From NCBI GenBank assembly GCA_035041965.1, contig JAPYMA010001124.1, positions 62,001-126,000 on the forward strand: DNA of 64,000 nucleotides, in the 5' to 3' direction. Below, piece by piece: positions 1-13,115 of the stretch; within the stretch, counting starts at the first letter, position 1; each line of letters begins with the position of its first letter. Source of the DNA: Anisakis pegreffii. Its lineage: Eukaryota; Nematoda; Chromadorea; Rhabditida; Anisakidae. The notes beneath the pieces are model-generated. The model had not been told where the DNA came from and made no database searches. It was given only the letters and a program-made list of their open reading frames with translations. The position numbers and the translations under genes were made by a program.

Positions 1-352
1 GCACATCAGTGGAGTTTTTCAGTCACTTCAGTTCTGTTTCAGATTTGGAATTATTCATCCATTTGAGTTTGTTTGAATTGATAACAACTTTGAAGCGATG
101 ACCGTTCATGTACTTTCAAGTGACCTCCTCGAAAGCATTAACCTTAAAGTCGCTGACTGTTCAATTTTTATAAGAATTCCTCAATTAGCAATCTGACTGA
201 TTCACGGCGTGACTGAGGAATAAAGAGGGACCATTGAAATGGTTTCGAAATGGTGAATTATAATGATCACATTTTGTACGGTGGTTATCAGTGATTATGT
301 TTTTGACTATGTTTTGTGATTTTGTAATTAAATCAGAGCATTAAATAGCTGG

Positions 353-795
353 ATGAAAATGCAGGAAAATGGTGTTTGTGAACTGAAGACTGACGCTGAA
401 CTGTGCAAGAATGCGCAAAACTGGGCGAATTATCTGGTGCTAAGTGATCAGTTCAGGTGTGTTGGATACCCGAAATTTATTCCTTAAATCTCACTGATCG
501 ATTGGAAGAGATGGGTTGATGACTTTTTGCATGACTCTTTCTTATAAATTGAATATAATGATATTGATGAACATAGAGATGGAGTCAAATAAACTTCTTT
601 AGGTGTCGTAAAAATTCGTCAATGAATATATGGATGGGAAGAAAACCAATGAAATTTATTGTTGACGAATGGTCGCATAACGTGCTGTCGTTCAGTGATA
701 ATATCTTTGGTTCATGTTTGTTCAAAAGAATCGGTGTGGGGCGAGCTTATGATGATTCTGAACATGCGTTTATAATTGTGGCTGAATATCAATAA
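353..795 (+). CDS. degenerate CAP-domain (SCP/GAPR-1-like) protein, two exons
   Basis: Exons 353-456 and 603-795; the join is AG|gtgtgt to ttctttag|G and keeps frame, giving about 98 residues. The N-terminal exon has the CAP helix pattern ELKTDAELCKNAQNWANYL. The second exon has VDEW, then FKRIGVGRAYDDSEHAFIIVAEY, matching the family's W-K-x(2)-K-K-x-G-V-G-x-A strand and the closing F-V-V-A-x-Y strand. CAP domains are normally about 150 residues. Here the early HNxxR helix, the GENL motif and the CAP1 His (HFTQ) are absent, and a loop before FKRIGVG is shortened. An upstream exon may lie left of the start used, since acceptor-like AAATAG and ATGCAG precede it. The TAA stop overlaps an AATAAA poly(A) signal. 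Family assignment is fairly sure; whether the protein is functional is not. Confidence 0.6.
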
Positions 796-796
796 A
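791..796 (+). promoter_or_regulatory. poly(A) signal overlapping the CAP gene stop codon
   Basis: AATAAA overlaps the TAA stop of the CAP-like gene (CAATAAA). This fits the end of a very short 3' UTR, or the signal may be fortuitous in AT-rich DNA. Confidence 0.35.
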
Positions 797-1255
797 TTTG
801 TTTGTTCATTTATTGTTCATTGATGAGAAAAGAAATACGTACAAGCAATATGAAAGGTAAGACGCTCCAGTGTCATGTTGGATGATTCGATTAAGAAAGG
901 GAAGTGAATGAATGAAAAATGCTGAAGTGTTGTGGCACCAATTGATTTTATAGTCCAGACAAGTCATGGAAAATTTGAGGGAATAATTAGCCTTGTTATA
1001 ATACAAACGTTGCTGAATGGTCGTTAACAAACTCTGAGCAGTTTGCTAGTTATAACTGCCAATATGTAGGAAAAAGACGAATTTTCTAAATAAGGTAAAT
1101 GAAGGATTGGTGATAAGAAAGTGAAGAGTCGCATCATTTAGCGACATTTCATCAGCTTCAATTCAGTTCCTTTTTTGTTCAAGTAGAACCTTCATGAGCC
1201 GACACATTTTCTCAGACCGATCTACTAACAAATTTTTCTGCTCTTGTCGCCTTAT
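797..1255. other. non-coding gap
   Basis: AT-rich sequence after the CAP-like gene. Short open frames occur on both strands, but none has splice context or recognisable residues. I see no RNA gene. Confidence 0.5.
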
Positions 1256-1710
1256 GAGTGGTTCTCATAGGGGTAAATTACTCCTTTGGAGGTAATTGAG
1301 GGGCGACAAACTAATATTTCAAGCAGTAGTTATATTTTGATGGGTGTTTTTTCGGTAGGGTATCCAAACGCGGTTTGCTCACGGCAACACTCTTCATAAT
1401 TCAATTTTTTGAGTGCCTTTAGTTCGTCTGCGCCTGAACAAAAGTCAGTTTGAAGAAGTCACAAGTATCACATAAGTTTTGTAAAATTTACTGGCTGACA
1501 TCGTTCTTCACGAGCAGAAAGAATTGACTGAGTTCTTTCGTGAGATAGAAAAGATCATTGGTTTGGTGCGAGGCGAGCGAATATTTCTGAATTCATCCGT
1601 TATTACCATCCGATAGAGATGAAAAGTTTTGATAAGTTTTCTGATCACTGCATTTAATGTGTCACAGGATTCTGGTTTGTGACAGATGTGTATTAAGCTA
1701 TCGTAAGTAG
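1256..1710 (+). mobile_element. old hAT-like repeat copy (family 1)
   Basis: Starts with a worn terminal repeat, GAGTGGTTCTCATAGGGG, comparable to CAGTGGTTCTCA of the intact copy at 45039. Positions about 1490-1600 match the 45039 copy around 45145-45190 and the reverse complement of about 42300-42440. This copy still translates as LADIVLHEQKELTEFF, then EKIIGLV and RIFLN, ending in TAG near 1616. Similarity to the 45039 copy continues to about 1700 and then fades. No right terminal repeat or target duplication is visible, so the right edge is approximate. Confidence 0.55.
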
Positions 1711-3783
1711 TAGTACCTCCAGAGACAGGTTACTACGGTAACTAGCCACGCACACAAATGACCGTAGAACACCCGCACTTAACGAAAACGTTACGAATCG
1801 AATAAAAACACGAACAGTTGAAAAATCAGAAACGCTCGCACACATTTATCTGTTTATGTGACGAGGAATGACCAATGCTAATTTATTATTTAATTCAATC
1901 TTATGTTGTAAGTGTTTTATCACAACCTGTACGCTTTGTCGTGCTTACAAACTAATGAAAGACCATCTGGACTACGCCCATGCATTCATAAATTTCTCGT
2001 CATTCCGGCCCCATCCACTTTTAATAGCTAGCACCATTGATGATACTAATGGTGAGGATTTCTATGAAACGATGAATAGCAATCAGCGAATGAAATCGTT
2101 CAATCAAACTGTCCACTGCTAGTATCACCTTGCAATAATAAATAATCAACGCAATCTCAAACCTAATCAATTCATATCTATGAAAACAACCTCCTTTAAA
2201 ACACCACTGAAACCGACCGATTTATTACAGTATTTGCAAGAGTAATCGCTCATTTCCTTGCAATTTTCAAATCAGCAAACCAGATATTGTGTAAGATTTT
2301 GATGCGAAACCTCGCCCACGGCGCCCGAGGAGAAACCGAGGTTTTTTCGATGACACACTCTACGAAAATGAAAAAATTGAGCAGAAGTCCTAGACGGCAG
2401 CTTTCTCTGTGCATACCTCTAACTATCAAACACTGATGGTCATTCAGGCCTTCTGATATCATCCCAGAATTTACCTTCGCTTGTATTAAACGCCACACTA
2501 TTAATGCTCTATTCGTTATATTGCTTTTCCATTCCTATTCTGTGCTAAACAACATTTGAATTATTGCTTTTCATAAACTCTGTTTCCTTTCAAGAGAATT
2601 CATCATCCTATTCAAATTATATTTTTATAAACAGCCAAATTCATTGCTTCAGACTTGTTTCACTATGCCCTATGATGTGTGAGACGATCTTCTTATGAAA
2701 TGCTCTGAATCTATGATTAGACATATTTTGCTATATCACTAACCGTGTTTCTTTTTGCTTTATCTCTAACAGTGTGTTGCACTAGCACATTTTCAAAATT
2801 GCTCCTCAAGTCGATAATTTGAAAACCCTTTCAGTTTCAGGTTTTTCATTCCTAACTACGATGCGAACAATTGGGGTAAAATCACAACCTATAAAGCAGT
2901 TGAATTCCTACAAACTTACAGGCACTAAACTAAAATAGCTGCCGTCATGACAATCTTAAACCGGCACTCGTCAATCCTTGCAGGTGATTTTGGTTTGATA
3001 TGAGGCAACACGTGGAAAAACGTTTATGCAGCTGTCGCGTCACGCACCATTCGTATTTTCAATTTTATCCTAACCTCAGCAAAGTTATGAGCTTACGTTT
3101 AGGCGAGAGCTTCAAACTTGAGCCTGTCCCTATCACGTGACATCCGAATAGTTTGCGGGTTTCTCTGCACACTTTGCGGTTCTGTCTCAATCATGGAACG
3201 CCACCAAACCATGCCTAGCAAGCTTCCCCTCATCATGCCTGGCGCGACAGCATCAAAAAGAATAATGAAAGCACGAAAAAATCACATCAGCAACAGCAAG
3301 AAGGAATCACAAACAACAAGAACAGCAACAGTACAATCAAACAAATATTAATATAAACACGAATTCAATGCCTACGTCAAATCTGACAATCCGGAACAAG
3401 TCAAGCTATTGTTAAGTGAAGCTTGACTCAGGTTTTACCTCCGTCTAGACAAGGTATGAGAGCAATCCGAGGAATGCTACCTGGCTTTCAGTTGTTCATG
3501 TTATCAACTGGGCGCTCGAATGATAAAGTTTGACATGATGTTACCTCGAAAACGCTACTTCAAAAACACTAACTGTCTTTATAACATACACATCAACTCA
3601 CTCCAACCCTGAGAAGACATTGTGCTAGCAACCAAGAGAAAATTCAAACCTCCATGCACAGATCAAACCACAGTCATCCAATTCAAGCCTAGCCTGTGAT
3701 ATAACCTCTCGAAAATGGTCAATTATTCATAACAGAAGCGATGACTTATCAGGTACGTTATCAGAAGTTCTAACAGACAAATT
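1711..3783. other. non-coding region left of the tandem array
   Basis: No convincing gene. An 84-codon frame at 1868-2122 (+) and an 82-codon frame at 2250-2498 (-) have no domain pattern and no splice-site support. About 3300-3345 is enriched in AACAGCAACA-type simple sequence. Confidence 0.45.
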
Positions 3784-6303
3784 ACAGACAATAACTGCAC
3801 TGGCAAGGGAAATAAGGATTGCATCGTAAAAGCGTATGAATGCCATCATGACACTAGCTAATAGATAAGCTTCGGCGAGTAACCACAAACACCTGAGAGA
3901 TTTCTCCTCATAACACATTTGATAACATTGGAAGTTTATTCCAGCTGTTATCAAACAGCACTACGAGCAACACGTTCTTCGACTCACCACTTAGCGACTC
4001 GACTCTACAGGTGAGTGGTCCAGGCGAACTTTCCAGACCTACCGCTAGCTTCCTAAGGCTGTTCAAACCCTACGTTCATGAAAGTCAGTTTTATAGGGAT
4101 ATTTTTATTCCTTTGATATGCCAGTGTAGCTATCAAAACAAAACTGATGAACCTATAATGCCTCTCCTCTCATTTGAATGGATTTCTCAAAGTTATCAAT
4201 TTCCTTCTTAGCACTAATGACAGACAATAACTGCACTGGCAAGGGAAATAAGGATGTCACCATAGATGTGTATGAATGCCGTCATGACACTAGCTAATAG
4301 ATAAGCTTCGGCGAGTAACCACAAACACCTGAGAGATTTCTCCTCATAACACATTTGATAACATTGGAAGTTTATTCCAGCTGTTATCAAACAGCACTAC
4401 GAGTAACACGTTCTTCGAGTCACCACTTAGCGACTCGACTCTACAGGTGAGTGGTCCAGGCGAACTTTCCAGACCTACCGCTAATTTCATAAGGCTATTC
4501 ATACCCTACGTTCGTGAAACTCAGTTTTATAGGGATATTTTTATTCCTTTGATATGCCAGTGTAGCTATCAAAACAAAACTGATGAACCCATAATGCCTC
4601 TCCTCTCATATGAATGGATTTCTCAAAGTTATGAATTATCTTATTAGCACTAATTACAGACAATAACTGCACTGGCAAGGGAAATAAGGATTGCATCGTA
4701 AAAGTGTATGAATGCCATCATGACACTAGCTAATAGATAAGCTTCGGCGAGTAACCACAAACACCTGAGAGATTTCTCCTCATAACACATTTGATAACAT
4801 TGGAAGTTTATTCCAGCTGTTATCAAACAGTATTACGAGTAACACGTTCTTCGAGTCACCACTTAGCGACTCGACTCTACAGGTGAGTGGTCCAGGCGAA
4901 CTTTCCAGACCTACCGCTAACTTAATAAGGCTATTCATACCCTACGTTCGTGAAACTCAGTTTTATAGGGATATTTTTATTCCTTTGATATGCCAGTGTA
5001 GCTATCAAAACAAAACTGATGAACCTATAATGCCTCTCCTCTCATTTGAATGGATTTCTCAAAGTTATCAATTTCCTTCTTAGCACTAATGACAGACAAT
5101 AACTGCACTGGCAAGGGAAATAAGGATGTCACCATAGATGTGTATGAATGCCGTCATGACACTAGCTAATAGATAAGCTTCGGCGAGTAACCACAAACAC
5201 CTGAGAGATTTCTCCTCATAACACATTTGATAACATTGGAAGTTTATTCCAGCTGTTATCAAACAGCACTACGAGTAACACGTTCTTCGAGTCACCACTT
5301 AGCGACTCGACTCTACAGGTGAGTGGTCCAGGCGAACTTTCCAGACCTACCGCTAATTTCATAAGGCTATTCATACCCTACGTTCGTGAAACTCAGTTTT
5401 ATAGGGATATTTTTATTCCTTTGATATGCCAGTGTAGCTATCAAAACAAAACTGATGAACCCATAATGCCTCTCCTCTCATATGAATGGATTTCTCAAAG
5501 TTATGAATTATCTTATTAGCACTAATTACAGACAATAACTGCACTGGCAAGGGAAATAAGGATTGCATCGTAAAAGTGTATGAATGCCATCATGACACTA
5601 GCTAATAGATAAGCTTCGGCGAGTAACCACAAACACCTGAGAGATTTCTCCTCATAACACATTTGATAACATTGGAAGTTTATTCCAGCTGTTATCAAAC
5701 AGTATTACGAGTAACACGTTCTTCGAGTCACCACTTAGCGACTCGACTCTACAGGTGAGTGGTCCAGGCGAACTTTCCAGACCTACCGCTAACTTAATAA
5801 GGCTATTCATACCCTACGTTCGTGAAACTCAGTTTTATAGGGATATTTTTATTCCTTTGATATGCCAGTGTAGCTATCAAAACAAAACTGATGAACCTAT
5901 AATGCCTCTCCTCTCATTTGAATGGATTTCTCAAAGTTATCAATTTCCTTCTTAGCACTAATGACAGACAATAACTGCACTGGCAAGGGAAATAAGGATG
6001 TCACCATAGATGTGTATGAATGCCGTCATGACACTAGCTAATAGATAAGCTTCGGCGAGTAACCACAAACACCTGAGAGATTTCTCCTCATAACACATTT
6101 GATAACATTGGAAGTTTATTCCAGCTGTTATCAAACAGCACTACGAGTAACACGTTCTTCGAGTCACCACTTAGCGACTCGACTCTACAGGTGAGTGGTC
6201 CAGGCGAACTTTCCAGACCTACCGCTAATTTCATAAGGCTATTCATACCCTACGTTCGTGAAACTCAGTTTTATAGGGATATTTTTATACCTTTGATATG
6301 CCA
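3784..6303. repeat. 436-bp tandem array with 872-bp dimeric higher-order unit
   Basis: Units start at 3784, 4220, 4656, 5092, 5528 and 5964, exactly 436 bp apart; the sixth diverges near 6300. Two variants alternate. Type A (1, 3, 5) has GGATTGCATCGTAAAA and type B (2, 4, 6) has GGATGTCACCATAGAT. Units 3 and 5, and units 4 and 6, look almost identical, so the latest amplification copied an 872-bp dimer. Each unit contains CTCTACAGGTGAGTGG, a perfect splice-donor consensus, and a stop-free plus-strand frame of about 66 codons beginning GTG AGT GGT. On the minus strand each unit has about 41 stop-free codons rich in hydrophobic residues. The default reading is a satellite-like repeat; a duplicated exon is possible. 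Confidence 0.95.
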
Positions 6304-9300
6304 GTTCTCTTCATGTGCCAGTGTAGTTATTGTCAACACTTGCTACAGTCCCTGCCGCAAAAAACTGTTCTCTTATGCGATACCTCTAACTCTAACGAGC
6401 GATCAGATCCAGGAGCTTGTTCCTCAGCTATGAGTTTACTAGGTTATTGCCTTAGGGTTTTGCATAGATGACTGAATACTTCTGTGAATCGCATGTCTAA
6501 GTCTGGTCAGGTCAGTTCGTGTACACGTCAAGTTAAATGAATTTAAGAAGTCTCAAATTCAGTTTCAAATCAATCTCATGCGATGCCAGATCCGCCAAGC
6601 GATACATCAACTAACGGTAAAATTGCATTGATGTATTTTCAAATTTTTGGCTCACAATCAGTGAGCTTTAATAGTCAAGCTAAGTCAGTTTAATTTTCCG
6701 CCTATTAGGACTAAGTTGAATCAAATTATGTGAAAACTGCGATAGCTACCTCAATAAATGTCTGAAAACGTGCTACTCTCATACCAGGTTAGAGTCCAAC
6801 ACGGTTCATGTAATACAGTTCACATTGTGGGAGAAGGGTGGGGAGAGGAATAACGGGGTGCTCAAACTGAAAAAAATTTCGGTTAGGTGGGATGGGTCAT
6901 ACACAAGGCCAGTCCAAGTCCCTACCTATGGCTTCGGAGTTAAGCGGGTCATCACGTGCCGCGTCCCTCCTTCACCCTACCAACATCCCTTACAAAAACA
7001 TTTACAATACTGACAGAAGCGATTGATGTATAAAATGTATGAATAAAAAAATAAATGAATGAATTATTAAATAGTGACGACATTTATGACAATTGGTGGC
7101 AATAAATACAACGAATTGTATAACAATCGTTTAATTTACAGACTATAACAATCGTTTACAGATTATCGAATTGTTTTCTATTATCGAATTTCTAGTTGAA
7201 TGTCCCAAACTTCTTAGCATGCGACAATACAGTGACCGAAACACAATAATACAACGCTATGACATTAACAACTGTATTAAAAATCACTAAAAAACCTCCC
7301 AGTTAAAAGCTACGAGACAAGCATCTTCAGTATGACATAACACGTTTCGATAGAATATAATGTTTCATATCATAATACAACACACGATAATATGTATCAC
7401 TGTATTGTCACTAATTTTCAATGAGTTGGATCAAAATATTATACGACTTACCAAAAACTGATAACATATACAAACATATAAATCACAAACATATAATTTA
7501 CAATCGAACGAATCAATAAAAGAATTAAGCATGCAAAAAGTGGTCACTGACCACGACTCAATTTTATTTTCTGCTCCTAAGCTCAAATATAAATGAAAAT
7601 AAATAATAAGAAATGGGGAGGGGGGGTGTTCTTTTGTTTATTTGAGTTCTAAAAAAGAGGGAAATGAATGAAAGATAAATATGGAATTCCTAACCCAGCG
7701 CTTCCTCGCGCTATCGTATCATATTAGTTGCTTGTTGTTATATGATTGATTTGTTGCTATATGACTGATTTGTTGCTTGTTCTTTGATGATTTCGATCTT
7801 GATGCAGATATAGCAGTGTCTCGAATTGATGATACATCTTCTTCTTGAGAACACCGTCACCATCGCATGTCGTCCATTCACAACCATCGATTGCCGTAAC
7901 CGGTCATCCACCGAAAGTCAGTGTGGGTTTCGAACCACTGGAAACTCCAGCTAGAATTAAATGATGGTTTAATGCTGACAAGATGTACCATTTTCAGGCA
8001 TATATCGCATTGTTACAGTGACAACATCTCTGATAATATTACATCTGTTATCATAAAACTGTTTCATAGATTACGTCAGCGCATCTAATAGAGAGTATTC
8101 ATACTTACTGAGTATTTGGTACATTCATATCAGATCAAAGAGGAGTTGACAAGACTTATTAACAATAATGTCAATTCAAACCAATAACTAAATAATTAAA
8201 TTATCACAATAATAATCCAATTCTCCACCTTAGTTGAAGTCACCGTAATTCGCTGTAATAAATTCGACCAATCACGATGGACCTCGCTTCCAGTGACGAC
8301 TACCGTAATATGTTCGCTCGCTCGCTCTCTCGCAGCTCACCTTCATAAGTGTGCACGTCTGAAACAATATTAAAACTGACTAAGTCGCAGTTTTCATCAT
8401 ATGCAGTTCAGTACGATGCTTATTGATGACACATTTATCATTTATAAAACATTCGCACATATTATTAACGTTCTACGCAAATATAGCGATGGTGATGATT
8501 TAATAAGATATCACTTTGGCATATTGCAGCATATAAACTAAATTCGAAGATTGGGTCCAGATGGCCTTTCCACCATCCACTCTTCAGAAAAACACATACC
8601 TTTATTATATCTCTCCTTAATCTATGCAATCATCGACCTATCAAACAATATGATAATAATAGCCAGGACAAATTGGAAGATTATTTGAACTCGAAACATT
8701 TAATGCGCAATGTCGAATCATACCAGACAATACATGAACCGAATAAAATCAAGAGCAACAGATATAAACATATATCTGTCAACATCACTCAACCGCACAA
8801 ATCATACATGACAGAAGTAAATGAATATATCAATATTATGAGTACGGCACTTACTTTAATATGATCTGTGGTGATCAACTGGTATGGTACCACTGACAGA
8901 TCGATATAATTCATAGAGTGCGCATTTATGACAAGAACGAGGAGATCAACAAAGCATGCACATATTATTATGCCGTACTACTAGCGATTGAATTCCAATG
9001 TCAATGGAAAAAAGAAATGATATTTCCCAGAAATCATTCTCCAGGATCTTAGAAGCTGTTTCATTCCAGAATGCAAATGAAATTCCGGAGAACGCTAACA
9101 ATACTAATCGGAGAGGATATTATCAATCAAGGATATTATCATCAAATATCCTTTCTCAAAACTTGGCGATTTGAATGACTGCATGGAATTTCTGGATCAT
9201 TTGTTTGCATAGAACAGAGCTCAGGAAAAATTCGGTTCACTTTGGCTAATAGTCGAAATTGAAAAAAATGAGTATCAGAAAACGAATATCAAATAAATGG

Positions 9301-12300
9301 AAGCAGTCGCACAGTCATTGTAACTTAATTAAAAGTGATTTAAGCCATCATGGTGGCTAAAAATCGATGGAGAGGTGGGGTGTTTGTTTTCGTCATCAAG
9401 CCGAAAATTGTCAAAATAGCATTGCAATGATTGGTATGAAAGAAAATAGTACGGGAATAGAAGAGGGAGTAGAGATGCGGAGGCTTCATGAATCTCGAGT
9501 ATCATGCCTCGGATGCGAGCGTGCGTAGGCGTACACGTGCGTGTCTAAAGCATTTTAAGTATGTAACATCGTTTGACGTTTTTTGATGTGATGCATTCAG
9601 AAGTCAATTGTGAAATTCCATTGCATTGACACCACATTGGTGTAAAGAGTTTTGATCTCTGATTAACTATTTGAAATTGTATCATCGAAAGCAAGGCTGT
9701 TATTGGAACTTTTACCTCTCCTGGAGGCTAGAGCATCAGCATATGGTCTATTTTAAGTACTGATAGCTGATTGTTTTGATAAGATACTGTTCACTGGCAT
9801 TATCATCAGCTTGAATCAGGAAGAAATGCATGTGAAAGGAGGATCGATACAATTCACATGTTCAACATGTCATTTTCACATGACGATGAAAGCGCATAGG
9901 CAGTAAGCAGCTGTTATGCATTCATGTCGCTATGTAAACAAAAAAAACTCGTTTCAAATCCTTCAAGAATAGTTGTCTTTGGTGAAAAAATATAGTTGAA
10001 ATGATTTATGGTGTCACAAAAAAGAGTTCTAATATCATTTCAAAGGTTTTCTTAGGAAACAAATGCTGACAAAAAAAATCTGAAATGTGAGTGTGCGTCA
10101 ATCAGTGATGGCCATTGAATAGGTTATCTTTCTCAAAGTCGCCGCCGCATCGTTTTGTTTTCAAACGAATCACATTCTGTTTTCTCATACATTCAACTGG
10201 TGTTGTGCAATATACTGAGTGATGGCGCTATCTATAATTACTACAGAATGTATATTTTTGGATTTCTTTTTGGTTTTTTCAGTTTTAATTCATCAATATA
10301 GTGATGCTCAAACAGTAATCATTACTGAAACACCTCGCTTATAACGAAGCTTATAATGAAACCAACGCAGCTGGTATGACAGTCAATTCACAGTATTCAA
10401 TGAATTTTTTGCATCCAAAATTAGATTATTTGTTGAGATTTCCGTACATTCGGGAAATTGGTTTGTGTGTATATGAATGTGATCGAGCACAACGAACTCA
10501 GTCGCGAATAATGAGTAATTATTTAGAGGTACGCAAGAGAATCTGCAATGTTCAAGGTTAATTAGGTGCGTGTTTAATTTTTTGATGATCAGCCGATACA
10601 AAAATCGTTCATGAACCCGAAAATGGATGGAGAATTCTTTTTGAAAATTACTTGTTGCCGTGCTATCGTATTCACTTCAGTATGTCGGTTGTCTGAGTCA
10701 CACAATTGGTTCAGATGCGTCGAACGAGGGCTCAGTTGAAAACAGTGATCAAAATCACGTGAACATCAGAAATACTTGAACCAGAGCATCGATGTGTTCA
10801 CATGATTTGGAGTTGTACTGAGAGAAGCAGCACAGAATGATATCAGATCTCAATCGATAGGATCACATAAAAATAAAGTCTCGGAATTTCGGATGAAAAA
10901 TACTGCTGAATAGGTGTTTTCAGTATCTCGAAAGGAAAATGGTGTCCTCCTCATTTACCCCAGCTTGTATCACCGGTTGAAAAAAATATTCGAATTTGAT
11001 GTTTTCGTGTCAACTGAACTTGATGTTTTCGAGCTGAGTCAAAATCGAGTCATCGAAATGAATTGTTTGTTTCTGTTTGGCATAGTGTTTCCCAAAATAC
11101 ACTGAAGCGCTTGGCTGAAAGGCTCGTCGTGAGAGGATCAGTCAAAATAAATTAACTTCACACTCGAAGTAAACTGACTTCACACTCATCTCATCTTGAG
11201 TTATAATTATATGAACTATACATGAAAACATTTGTTACAGATAAACATGTTTTCGCGACACACATAGGCGCTTTCCTTCTATTTGGAGGATTTTATTGCT
11301 CGCACGTGTTTCTCTCATGGATATCACCTAGGAACACTGGCTTCCTTGCTGCCACAATGTTTGCGACTGGAACTCACTGCCTGCTAGTGTATAGAGTGCC
11401 GTTTACTTCCTCACGCGTCTCGAACAAGTGTGGATGAATGAAATTGAATTCACATCTAAAATCAGTTAATTTTAACACAGATTTTATTGACAAATAATTA
11501 TTTGTTGAAATTTTGTATTGCTTTCATTATATTCATTAATGTGTGATACTTATTAATAGTTTCATTTAAGTACGATGATATTTCATTCAATTAACTGCTT
11601 GATCTGCTTTTGTTGTTTTATTTTAATGATTAATGTCTGGTATTTGTAAAGTTTTACATTTTTGATGTGTCTAAATTGCGTTCGATTACTTCTTCGATCC
11701 ACTCTTATTGCGTTATTTTGAATGATACCTACCTACACTGATGTCAAAATATTTCGTTTGATTCTGATTTTTATAGAGTGGGGATCAGCCTTATTGCTAT
11801 TCCTTTTTTCTTCAACCAGTTGAAACCGATTATAAATGAATACATTATTTCATATGTGCAGTGATTCAATAGCATATTTTGATTTATATACGAGTGCATT
11901 CGTAATCACATTTAAGAATCTTGATTTATTGTTTACATTTGATTTATCTTGATGTGATTTCGGGTACCACAAAATCGTTCACTTTTATCACTTCGCCATT
12001 TTCGATTCCATAATCCGTCAGAGTATTAAATTTCACACTTTTAGTGAGAATCACTTTATTGTGGTTATCGTAGTGTTAGTTTCAAATTTTTGATTTAATG
12101 AATGAAATATTATCGACGACCCAATGTGGTTCTATTAGATCTCATGCGGATTTGTTTGCTCAATACGATAACTTTAAAGCGTGTTGTGAAGCAGACATGT
12201 TATGTTGTTTGCCGTATTACTCAACTTTTTTTTGTGCCCTTTTCCCTCAGAAATGCACTCTCATCCATCAATCTATGCACACAAACCGATCTTATTTCAT

Positions 12301-12656
12301 AAGCAAAAAGCCTTTTGACATTGTTCGTCGAATTCGTTGATGTTGGACCAACTCTGCAATAGTTGAACTTTATAAATCGTGATTTTGTTCGGATTAATCA
12401 TTCACGACAGTTCTATTCATTTGTGTCAGACGTACAAAAACCAGACTACGAACAACTGACTTGTTAGCAGATGAGGAGAGGTGTATTTTAGTGACGTTTG
12501 AATGAATCGTTACGGCGAAAAAAAAAGTCTTTTTAATGCGTTTCATTCGTATTTTGCTCGGCGTGAAGGTTACTGGATAATTTTCATTGTCGACTTGTAA
12601 ATTCGAATGGAGCGTACCTTCGTAGTCTCTAATAATTGTGAAATTTTAAGAACATT
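6304..12656. other. gene-poor region before the bestrophin gene
   Basis: No gene that I can support. A GC-richer block at about 6825-7000 resembles 5S-like fragments only in scrambled order. Around 7733-7785 a short unit (TATGATTGATTTGTTG and variants) is imperfectly repeated. A 63-codon frame at 10914-11105 (+) follows a TTTTCAG but has no recognisable pattern. The rest is AT-rich with many TGAATGAATG-like runs. Confidence 0.4.
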
Positions 12657-12725
12657 ACCTCCACGCACTTCGATTATACAAAGTGTTCATTATGAACACT
12701 TTATAAAGTCGAAGTGCGTGGAGGT
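12657..12725. repeat. 69-bp near-perfect inverted repeat (hairpin)
   Basis: The left arm begins ACCTCCACGCACTTCGA and ends AAAGTGTTCAT. The right arm is its reverse complement, ending TCGAAGTGCGTGGAGGT. Arms are about 34 bp with a few mismatches near the middle and essentially no loop. It lies about 460 bp before the bestrophin start codon. It could be a small palindromic transposon relic, a cruciform-forming element or a hairpin RNA. I saw no other copy in the window. Confidence 0.85.
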
Positions 12726-13082
12726 ACCGTTTCTTTTTATTATTTCAAACCATTAATTCCGACAAAAACTCACCATTTAGCAAATGTCGTTCACATGAAT
12801 AAGCACAAACGTAAATTAGAACTGGATTCGATGCCCGGCGCTTAGACGTTAACGTTGAATTGAAATGTGTATAAGTGCCACTTTTTTGATGTGTTCCTCT
12901 CTTTTTGCCTCATATGATTAAGAACAGTGAACGCAGGAAATCCATTGCAATATTTTTATAGCATAACGTTGGTTTTTGCACACAGCTGCATTCGTTATAT
13001 TAATCGGTGGTTCATTTTCGTATCAGTTCATTTAAACGTCTATTCTATTGGTTCTGTGCAAAAGAGTTCTCGTTTATTGCGG

Positions 13083-13094
13083 TTATGATTTCAG
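13083..13094 (+). promoter_or_regulatory. probable trans-splice acceptor of the bestrophin gene
   Basis: TTATGATTTCAG stands 21 bases before the bestrophin ATG with no coding exon upstream. This is the expected context of a spliced-leader acceptor; it could instead end a 5' UTR intron. Confidence 0.45.
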
Positions 13095-13115
13095 CAGACA
13101 AATGTTTGAGCCGAT

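Noticed and set aside
3784..6303. CRISPR array reading of the tandem repeat
   Set aside because: Units are 436 bp without short conserved repeats and unique spacers, and the genome is eukaryotic.
6880..6990. Fragments resembling 5S rRNA (GGAGTTAAGC, GGTTAGGTGGGATGGGT)
   Set aside because: The pieces are in the wrong order and spacing for a 5S gene, and no complete structure can be drawn.
10914..11105. 63-codon frame after a TTTTCAG
   Set aside because: The acceptor is plausible but there is no donor, neighbouring exon or family pattern.
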